NCBI GenBank assembly: GCA_011051655.1 | Contig: DRKS01000049.1 | Span: forward strand, 1-64,000 | Origin: Sedimenticola sp. | GTDB taxonomy: Bacteria > Pseudomonadota > Gammaproteobacteria > Chromatiales > Chromatiaceae | Direction: 5' to 3' | DNA length: 64,000 nt | Shown: positions 57,630 through 64,000 of the stretch, in pieces | Layout of the letters: each line of letters opens with the position of its first letter | Position numbering within the stretch: position 1 is the first letter of the stretch | The notes under the pieces: model-generated | Told to the model about the DNA's origin: nothing | Seen by the model: only the letters and a program-made list of their open reading frames with translations | Database searches by the model: none | Made by a program: the position numbers and the translations under genes

Positions 57630-59413
57630 TGGGAGTGCAAACCAACAAATCCGGCCGCGGCCTTCCCATGGGCCTGCTGCTTTTCCTGCTGCTTCTGCCT
57701 GCCCTGCCGGCGCTGGCCCAGGAGGCCGCCTCGCCCGCCGCCCCGCCGCCCGCGCCCGCCGCCCCCCCTGCGCCCCCGCCCGTGCCCGAAACCCTCATCA
57801 GTCCCCGCGCCACCATGGAGACCTTCCTCCATGCCATGAACGATATCAAGCGGGGCAAGCCGGAGCGGATCGAGGACGCCATCACCACCCTGGATCTCTC
57901 CCAGGTGAATCCGCTGGTGCGCAAGGAGCGGGGCCGGGACCTGGCCTGGATGCTGCTGGAGATCATGGACCGCACCCGCATCGTCGTGGTGAAGAGGGTG
58001 CCCTCGCGCACCAAGGGAAAGCCCTATGTCTTCAAGAAATACAAGGCGGGGATGATTCGCATCAGCCGCATGCCGGACGGCCGCTGGCTGTTCGATGCCG
58101 AAACCGTTGAAAAACTGCCGGACATCCTTGAAGAGCTGGCGGACAAGGCCAGGGTCAAAGGCAAGGGCAAGGAAGAGGACGAACTCTTCCTGCCCTGGCA
58201 TATGCGCATCCGGGCCCGGCTGCCGGACAAACTGAAGGAGGCCCCCTTCCTGCTGGAGAACTGGCACTGGATCGGCATACTCGTCATCGTCGTCGCGGGC
58301 GTGGTGCTGGACAAGCTGCTTTCGCTGATTCTCAGGCTCATGGTCAGGCGCTGCCGCACGGCCACTAGGCGGGTCGAGTTCAGGGATATTTCCGAGCATA
58401 TGCTGCGCCCCTTCGGGCTCATGGCCATGGCCGTCCTCTGGTGGCTGTGTCTCAACCTGCTGGGGCTGCCGGAGCAGGCCATGCTGGTGCTGCTGGTGGC
58501 GGTCAAGTTCCTGGCCGCCATCTCCGGGGTCTGGGCCGCCTACCGGCTGGTGGATCTGCTGGCGGCCTATCTGCTGGCCCAGGCCCACAGGACCGCCAGC
58601 AAGATGGATGACGCCCTGTTCCCGCTGATTCCGCGCACCCTCAAGATCTTCGTCACCGTGGTCGGCATCATCTTCATCGCCGACACCTTCAACATGAACG
58701 TCTCCAGCCTGCTGGCGGGGCTCGGCCTCGGCGGCCTGGCCTTTGCCCTGGCGGCCAAGGACCTGGTGCAGAACCTGTTCGGTTCCGTCACCGTGCTGGC
58801 GGACCGCACCTTCTCGGTGGGGGACTGGATCATCGTGGACGGTATCGAGGGCACGGTGGAGCGCATCGGCTTCCGCAGCACCCGCATACGGACCTTCTAC
58901 AACTCGGTGGTCACCCTGCCCAACGCCAGGTTCATCACCGCCGAGGTGGACAATATGGGGGAGAGGCGCTACCGGCGCATGAAATGCAATCTCTCCCTCA
59001 CCTACGATACCCCGCCGGACAGGATCGAGGCCTTTTGCGAGGGGGTGCGGGAACTGGTGCGCCAGCACCCCTACATGCGCAAGGATTATTACCAGGTCTA
59101 CCTGAATCAGTTCGCGGCGGCCTCCCTGGACGTGCTGGTGTACGTATTCTGGGAGACGCCGGACTGGTCCACGGAACTGCGGGAGCGCCACCGCTTCCTG
59201 CTGGATGTCCTGCGCCTGGCCCACCGGCTTGAGGTGGAGTTTGCCTTTCCCACCCAGACCCTCTATATAAAGCGGGGGGGCGAGGCGGACATGAGGCCGG
59301 AGAGCCCGCGGGAAGAGGCCGTCGGGCTCGGCCGGCAAGAGGCCCGGAGCATTGTCGCCGAGACGACGGGGACCGGCGTCAGGCCGCCGCCGGTGACCTT
59401 CTCCGGCGATTGA
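57626..59413 (+). CDS. MscS-family mechanosensitive channel with long N-terminal extension
   Basis: This 595-residue protein has a signal peptide (cleavage near ALAQE), an Ala/Pro-rich stretch, an extracytoplasmic domain (about 50-205) and several membrane helices (about 213-350). It ends with the MscS core: pore helix [22 protein letters not shown] (given as residues about 363-384), then [29 protein letters not shown] and [11 protein letters not shown]. Channels of this type release solutes on hypo-osmotic shock. Placement between panC and panD with a four-base overlap is unusual. A C-terminal basic/glycine tail follows the beta domain. Confidence 0.9.
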   Translation: MMGVQTNKSGRGLPMGLLLFLLLLPALPALAQEAASPAAPPPAPAAPPAPPPVPETLISPRATMETFLHAMNDIKRGKPERIEDAITTLDLSQVNPLVRKERGRDLAWMLLEIMDRTRIVVVKRVPSRTKGKPYVFKKYKAGMIRISRMPDGRWLFDAETVEKLPDILEELADKARVKGKGKEEDELFLPWHMRIRARLPDKLKEAPFLLENWHWIGILVIVVAGVVLDKLLSLILRLMVRRCRTATRRVEFRDISEHMLRPFGLMAMAVLWWLCLNLLGLPEQAMLVLLVAVKFLAAISGVWAAYRLVDLLAAYLLAQAHRTASKMDDALFPLIPRTLKIFVTVVGIIFIADTFNMNVSSLLAGLGLGGLAFALAAKDLVQNLFGSVTVLADRTFSVGDWIIVDGIEGTVERIGFRSTRIRTFYNSVVTLPNARFITAEVDNMGERRYRRMKCNLSLTYDTPPDRIEAFCEGVRELVRQHPYMRKDYYQVYLNQFAAASLDVLVYVFWETPDWSTELRERHRFLLDVLRLAHRLEVEFAFPTQTLYIKRGGEADMRPESPREEAVGLGRQEARSIVAETTGTGVRPPPVTFSGD

Positions 59414-59471
59414 TTACGCCGGGGGAATAACGCATAATATGCCGCCTTTTGTCCACGGAGCACTACGAAAA

Positions 59472-59852
59472 ATGCAGTTGACCGTTCTCAAGTGTAAATT
59501 GCACCGCGCCTGCGTCACCCACGCGGAGCTGGATTATGAGGGTTCCTGCGCCATCGACCGCGACCTGATGGATAAGGCGGGCATTCTGCCCTATGAGCAG
59601 ATCCAGATTTACAATATCGCCAACGGCGAACGCTTCACCACATACGCCATCGAGGCGGAGGCGGGCTCCCGCATTATCTCCATCAATGGCGCCGCGGCCC
59701 ACAAGGCCGCGCCGGGCGACCGCGTCATCATCTGCGCCTATGCCGGTCTGGACGAGGCGGAGCTGGCGAGCTTCAAGCCCTCACTGGTCTATCTCAACGA
59801 ACACAACTGCATTACCCGCACGGGGGAGCAGATCCCCATTCAGGCGGCGTAA
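59472..59852 (+). CDS. panD: Aspartate 1-decarboxylase (pyruvoyl enzyme)
   Basis: This 126-residue proenzyme makes beta-alanine for pantothenate. Self-cleavage occurs between G24 and S25 in YEGSCAID, generating the pyruvoyl group. Y58 and the [12 protein letters not shown] block are present. The ATG at 59472 gives exactly the E. coli length; the longer in-frame start at 59439 would add an unrelated extension. It follows mscS by 58 bp and ends before a bidirectional terminator. Confidence 0.97.
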   Translation: MQLTVLKCKLHRACVTHAELDYEGSCAIDRDLMDKAGILPYEQIQIYNIANGERFTTYAIEAEAGSRIISINGAAAHKAAPGDRVIICAYAGLDEAELASFKPSLVYLNEHNCITRTGEQIPIQAA

Positions 59853-59874
59853 CGGCTGTCGTCCGCCGCAAGTC

Positions 59875-59908
59875 GAAAAAAACGGGGCAAAACGCCCCGT
59901 TTTTTTTT
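59875..59908. terminator. Bidirectional intrinsic terminator between panD and glgA
   Basis: AACGGGGC (59881-59888) and GCCCCGTT (59894-59901) form the stem, with A residues on the left and T residues on the right, so it can end both panD (plus) and glgA (minus). Confidence 0.88.
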
Positions 59909-59927
59909 GCCCATGACGCCGCGCCGG

Positions 59928-61451
59928 TCAGGCGGATGCCGTCTGGCCGGGGATGGGATTGAGGATGGCCTCGCGGTAGAGGTCCAGGTAGTGCCTGGCG
60001 CTGCTTTCCCAGCAGAAGTCCTGCCGCATGCCCGTCATGGCCAGCTTTTGCCACCAGGCGGGGGGACGCCTGCGGAACTTGACGGCCCGCTCCACGGCAT
60101 TCCACAAGGCGGAGGTGTTGGGCTCGTCGAATACGAAGCCGGTGGCGCTGCCGTCAAGCAGGGTGTGGGGGTTGACGTCCACCACGGTGTCCGCCAGGCC
60201 GCCGGTGCGGCGCACAATGGGCACGGTGCCGTAGCGCAGGCTGTAGAGCTGATTCAGTCCGCAGGGTTCGAAGCGCGAGGGCATGAGAAAACAGTCGGCC
60301 CCGGCTTCGATCCTGTGGGCCAGGGGTTCGTTATAGCCCAGGTGCACCACGATCTTCTCGGGATGACGCTCGCCCATGTCGTGCAATGCATCCTCGAAAT
60401 GTTCGGCGCCGCTGCCGAGCAGGACGACCTGCACATCCTCTATGCTCGCCAGGGCGGGGAGGATATCCAGGATCATGTCGATCCCCTTTTGCTCCACCAG
60501 GCGGCCGATGTGGCCGAACAGAAAGGCGTTTTCATCCTGCGGCAGGCCCAGTTCCCGCTGCAGCCGCAGCTTGTTGAAGCGCTTCAGGTGGAAGGTGTCG
60601 CCGTCGAAGTGTTGGGGGATATAGGGGTCGGTCGCCGGATCCCAGAACTGGCAGTCGATGCCGTTCAGCACGCCGGAAAGCCGGTCCTGGCGGCGCAGGA
60701 GCAGGCCCTCCAGCCCGTAGCCGTATTCCGGCGTGCAGATCTCTTGGGCATAGGTCGGGCTGACCGTGGTCAGCCGGTCCGCGAACGCCAGGCCGCCCTT
60801 CAGAAAAGAGAAGTTGCCATGGAATTCCAGGCCGTCGAGGCTCCACAACTCTGGGGGGAGCTGCAGCTTCCGGAATATCGCATGGTCGAATATGCCCTGG
60901 TAGGCCATGTTGTGAATGGTGAAGAGGGTGGCCGGGCGGTTGCCTTCACTGTGGATGAGGGCAGGGACCAGGCCTGTTTGCCAGTCGTTGCAGTGCACCA
61001 GGTCGGGCTGCCAATCCAGTCCGGCCTGGTTGAGGGCCACGGAGGCGATGGCGCGGCAGAACAGGGCGAAACGCTGGGCGTTGTCCGGCCAGTCATTGCC
61101 GTCCGGTCCGGTGTAGGGGTTGCCCACCCGTTCGAACAGGCTGGGGGCGTCGACCAGGTAAAGCGGCAGGTGCCCGGAAAGGGTGCCGGAGAGCAGCCGC
61201 ACCGGCTCATGGTGGTCGGGGAGGTGGAGGGTCGCCAGTGTCTTCAGCGGAATGGCCTTCTCCACCGCCTCGGGATAGGCCGGCAGTATCAGCCGCACGT
61301 CATGGTTCAGGCGGCGCAGGGCGGGCGGCAGGCTGCCCGCCACGTCGGCGAGCCCCCCTGTCTTGATCAGGGGCTGGGCCTCGCTGGCGGCAAACAGGAT
61401 TTTCAGGGAGGTTTGTCCCTCCAGGGGGGAGAAATTGCTCAGGTTACCCAT
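59928..61451 (-). CDS. glgA: Glycogen synthase (ADP-glucose type)
   Basis: This 507-residue GT5 glycosyltransferase elongates glycogen from ADP-glucose. The KTGGLADV motif at about residues 30-37 binds the sugar nucleotide. Other GT5 blocks are LVHCNDWQTGLVPALI, FTIHNMAYQG, TVSPTYAQEI and the C-terminal PSRFEPCGLNQLYSLRYGTVPIVRRTGGLADTV. It is divergent from pgi, which supplies hexose phosphate at the same branch point. No other glg genes are in the window. Confidence 0.95.
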   Translation of the reverse strand: MGNLSNFSPLEGQTSLKILFAASEAQPLIKTGGLADVAGSLPPALRRLNHDVRLILPAYPEAVEKAIPLKTLATLHLPDHHEPVRLLSGTLSGHLPLYLVDAPSLFERVGNPYTGPDGNDWPDNAQRFALFCRAIASVALNQAGLDWQPDLVHCNDWQTGLVPALIHSEGNRPATLFTIHNMAYQGIFDHAIFRKLQLPPELWSLDGLEFHGNFSFLKGGLAFADRLTTVSPTYAQEICTPEYGYGLEGLLLRRQDRLSGVLNGIDCQFWDPATDPYIPQHFDGDTFHLKRFNKLRLQRELGLPQDENAFLFGHIGRLVEQKGIDMILDILPALASIEDVQVVLLGSGAEHFEDALHDMGERHPEKIVVHLGYNEPLAHRIEAGADCFLMPSRFEPCGLNQLYSLRYGTVPIVRRTGGLADTVVDVNPHTLLDGSATGFVFDEPNTSALWNAVERAVKFRRRPPAWWQKLAMTGMRQDFCWESSARHYLDLYREAILNPIPGQTASA

Positions 61452-61584
61452 TTCTTCTTCTTGATGTTAAAACGTCATGGAATTTCCGTATACTCTAACA
61501 AGATATTGGCAAAGTATCTGCACCCCGGGGGAACGGATGCCTGTGGAGAAAACAGCCTGAATCAGCCCGCAACCTGAAATTATC
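61452..61584. promoter_or_regulatory. glgA-pgi divergent promoter region
   Basis: This 133-bp region separates the two starts. TATACT at 61489-61494 is a good -10 candidate for pgi, but no matching -35 at standard spacing is evident (TTGATG at 61461 is 22 bases away). Confidence 0.4.
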
Positions 61585-63243
61585 ATGACTTCACTTGACC
61601 AGACCGAAGAGTGGCGCGCCCTGGAGGAGCACTGGCGGGAAATGGCCCCCGTGCAAATGCGGACCCTGTTCGCCGAGGATCCGGAGCGATTCGAAAGCCT
61701 GTCGCTGCAACAGTGCGGCATACTGCTGGATTATTCCAAAAACCGCATCAGCCGCGAGACCGTCGCCCTGCTGCTGGAACTGGCGGAGGCGGTGGATGTG
61801 CGGGGCTGGATCCGGCGCATGTTTGCCGGCGACCGCATCAACAGTACGGAAAACCGGGCGGCGCTGCACGTGGCCCTGCGCAACTGCAGCGACCGCCCCG
61901 TGTGGCTGGACGGCGAGGATGTCATGCCCGGCGTGCGGGCGGTGCTGGCCCGGATGGAGACCTTTTCCGAGGCGGTGCGCAACGGCGATTGGACGGGCTA
62001 TTCCGGGCGGCGCATCACCGATGTGGTGAATATCGGCATCGGCGGCTCCAATCTCGGTCCCCTGATGGTTACGGAGGCGCTGCGGCCGTATCAATCCCGG
62101 CAGCCGCGGGTGCATTTCGTCTCCAATGTGGATGGCACCCATATCGCGGAGACCCTCAAGCCCCTGCAGCCGGAGACCACCCTGTTCATCGTCGCCTCCA
62201 AGACCTTCACCACCCAGGAGACCCTGACCAATGCCCATACGGCCCGGCAGTGGTGCCTGCGCGGCATGCGTGATGAAGCGGCCATCGCCCGCCACTTCGT
62301 GGCCGTCTCCACCAATGCCGAAGCCGTCAGCGGGTTCGGCATCGACCCGGCCAACATGTTCGGCTTCTGGGATTGGGTGGGCGGGCGTTATTCCCTGTGG
62401 TCCGCCATCGGCCTGCCCATTGCCATCGCCATCGGCATGGACCGGTTCCGTGAGCTGCTTGCCGGCGCCCATGAGATGGATGAGCACTTCCGCACCGCCG
62501 AGCTGTCGGAAAACATGCCCGTCATCCTGGCCCTGCTGGGGATCTGGTATGTCAACTTCGTGGGGGCGCCCACCCAGGCCATCCTGCCTTATGACCAGTA
62601 CCTGCGTTATCTGCCGGCCTATCTTCAGCAGGCCGACATGGAGAGCAATGGCAAGCGGGTGACCCGCGACGGCAGGGTGGTGGCCTATGCCACCGGCCCG
62701 GTCGTCTGGGGCGCGGCCGGCACCGACGGGCAACACGCCTTTTACCAGCTGATTCACCAGGGCACCCAGCTGGTCCCGGCGGACTTCATCGCCCCCATGA
62801 TCAGTCATAACCCGGTGGGGGATCAGCATCAGAAGCTGCTGGCCAACTTCCTCGCCCAGCCGGAGGCCTTGATGAAGGGCCGCACCCTCGATGAGGCGCG
62901 GGCGGAACTGGAGCTGAGCGGGCTGAGCGTGGAAGAAATCGTGGATCTGCTGCCGCACAAGATATTCCCCGGCAACAGGCCCACCAACAGCATCCTCATC
63001 GACAAACTGACGCCGCGGCGCCTGGGCGCCCTGATTGCGCTCTATGAACACAAGATCTTTGTGCAGGGCGTCATCTGGAATATCAATTCCTTCGACCAGT
63101 GGGGGGTGGAGCTGGGCAAGCAGCTGGCCGGCGTCGTCCTGGCCGAGCTGAAGGGAGAGGCGGGGCCGGCGGAGCATGATGCCTCCACCCGCAGCCTGAT
63201 TGATCATTGCAGGCGCCATGGCGGCGGAAGCGCTGAAAGCTGA
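61585..63243 (+). CDS. pgi: Glucose-6-phosphate isomerase
   Basis: This 552-residue glycolytic isomerase has the signatures [28 protein letters not shown] and [18 protein letters not shown], with the catalytic block [23 protein letters not shown]. The C-terminal signature appears as [13 protein letters not shown]. Length matches E. coli Pgi (549). The next gene starts on the last base of its stop codon. Confidence 0.97.
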   Translation: MTSLDQTEEWRALEEHWREMAPVQMRTLFAEDPERFESLSLQQCGILLDYSKNRISRETVALLLELAEAVDVRGWIRRMFAGDRINSTENRAALHVALRNCSDRPVWLDGEDVMPGVRAVLARMETFSEAVRNGDWTGYSGRRITDVVNIGIGGSNLGPLMVTEALRPYQSRQPRVHFVSNVDGTHIAETLKPLQPETTLFIVASKTFTTQETLTNAHTARQWCLRGMRDEAAIARHFVAVSTNAEAVSGFGIDPANMFGFWDWVGGRYSLWSAIGLPIAIAIGMDRFRELLAGAHEMDEHFRTAELSENMPVILALLGIWYVNFVGAPTQAILPYDQYLRYLPAYLQQADMESNGKRVTRDGRVVAYATGPVVWGAAGTDGQHAFYQLIHQGTQLVPADFIAPMISHNPVGDQHQKLLANFLAQPEALMKGRTLDEARAELELSGLSVEEIVDLLPHKIFPGNRPTNSILIDKLTPRRLGALIALYEHKIFVQGVIWNINSFDQWGVELGKQLAGVVLAELKGEAGPAEHDASTRSLIDHCRRHGGGSAES

Positions 63244-64000
63244 TGCGAAGCTTGTCGAAGATCTTCCTGCTGGCCTTTGCCGTCATGATCTTTGGGTCCG
63301 CCGGGCCGTCTCACGGAATGGATTTCCCCATTGCCTCCCCCCTGGAGAGATTCGAGAAAAGACTGGATGAAGTGGAAGGCTATCTTGACATCGCCGCAAA
63401 GAAAAAAGGGGTGGAGAATCAGATGCGCTATCTTGATCGCAGCGGCATCAGGGACGTTCTGACCGAGCTGCAGAATCTGTTCTGGCTGTATTCGAAACGA
63501 TATGGCCGGTTCCGCAAGTTCCGGGATGTCATGAAGGACCTGGAAGACCACATCTCCCACCTGGGTGATTACAAGAAGTACCTGCGTTATGCCGAGCAGG
63601 TCGATGCGGATACGGAACAACGGTACAAGGAAAAACTGGACCACGAGATAAGTCTCTACAGGAATTATCTGAAAAATTCAGACTGGCTCAAGCCGGGGCA
63701 TCCCTTGATTCGCAGGATCAGGGAAGAGCTGAGAAAAACAGACTGGCCCTCACTTGAAGCGGACAGGAATTATCTTCTGAAAAGGGTTGCCAAGAAGCTC
63801 AAAAAAATGCACCGGGAGGAATATGACTTCAACCTGGTGGAAGAAGGCTGGCATGAGCTGAGGCGGGATGTGAGGAGATTCGAGTACCTGAACGATGCAA
63901 TGGATGGCCTGGTCACGCCCAGCCCGGATATCGCCTGCCCCCTGGGCGGCCCGGTCAACGGCAGGAAAAAAGACAGGGCCCGGAAACAGGACGCCTACAA
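63243..64000 (+). CDS. Exported helical protein with a CHAD-like segment (partial, runs off window)
   Basis: An open frame runs from ATG 63243, overlapping the last base of the pgi stop, to the window end with no stop: about 252 residues. It starts with a signal peptide ([25 protein letters not shown]) and is then highly charged and helical, rich in Lys, Arg, Asp and Glu. The segment WHELRRDVRRFEYLNDAM resembles the conserved histidine-plus-basic helix of CHAD domains, which bind polyphosphate, and the earlier ADRNYLLKRVAKKLKKMH segment fits the same pattern. The assignment is by motif only. Tight coupling to pgi suggests co-transcription. Confidence 0.65.
   Translation, partial: MRSLSKIFLLAFAVMIFGSAGPSHGMDFPIASPLERFEKRLDEVEGYLDIAAKKKGVENQMRYLDRSGIRDVLTELQNLFWLYSKRYGRFRKFRDVMKDLEDHISHLGDYKKYLRYAEQVDADTEQRYKEKLDHEISLYRNYLKNSDWLKPGHPLIRRIREELRKTDWPSLEADRNYLLKRVAKKLKKMHREEYDFNLVEEGWHELRRDVRRFEYLNDAMDGLVTPSPDIACPLGGPVNGRKKDRARKQDAY

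Overview
The window comes from the chromosome of a GC-rich gammaproteobacterium. The gene orders tig-clpP-clpX-lon-hupB-ppiD, mltD-methyltransferase-rnhA-dnaQ, pyrG-kdsA-eno-ftsB-ispD and pcnB-folK-panBC-panD are all typical of that class. Membrane-bound nitrate reductase, a VPxPP-type (PEP-CTERM-like) exported protein, assimilatory sulfate-reduction genes and glycogen synthase suggest a facultatively denitrifying, possibly sulfur-metabolising lineage near Chromatiales/Ectothiorhodospiraceae. That placement is inference from gene content; no 16S rRNA gene is present.

Layout: 1-10.1 kb holds a partial CPBP protease, tRNA-Leu, the protein quality-control block (tig, clpP, clpX, lon, hupB), tRNA-Val/tRNA-Asp and ppiD. 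fabI follows on the minus strand. 11.0-14.2 kb encodes the substrate-binding lipoprotein and first permease of a peptide-type ABC transporter. The second permease and a double ATPase of the same type appear only at 33.6-37.1 kb. The 19.4 kb between them is a nitrate-respiration segment: cysC, a [4Fe-4S] APS/PAPS reductase and an epimerase; narXL on the minus strand; then narK (type I), small membrane proteins, a universal stress protein, narK2 (type II), narGHJI, and a small membrane protein, a methyltransferase and an exported protein. The simplest reading is an island inserted into a transporter operon.

From 37 kb the window returns to housekeeping genes: mltD, rnhA, dnaQ, pyrG, kdsA, eno, ftsB, ispD, an exported VPxPP protein, a decayed stretch with a SecB-like pseudogene, tRNA-Val, gltX, glnS and tRNA-Ala/tRNA-Glu. 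A small accessory pocket follows (51.5-53.3 kb) with a putative group II intron 5' remnant, an AAA/DUF4143 ATPase and a 107-bp direct repeat that duplicates most of a second tRNA-Glu. Then come pcnB (no canonical start codon), folK, a deoxynucleoside kinase, panB, panC, an MscS channel, panD, glgA, pgi and a truncated exported CHAD-like gene.

The most unusual non-coding signal is a family of heptanucleotide arrays at six intergenic sites: (CTGACAA)n, (GTCAACC)n, (CTAACAG)n and degenerate relatives. At least three loci also carry inverted arms, and one brackets a REP-type palindrome pair. The nar region has a clear NarL-type 7-2-7 site upstream of narK, and a related arrangement upstream of narK2, so nitrate-responsive control by the adjacent narXL is likely.
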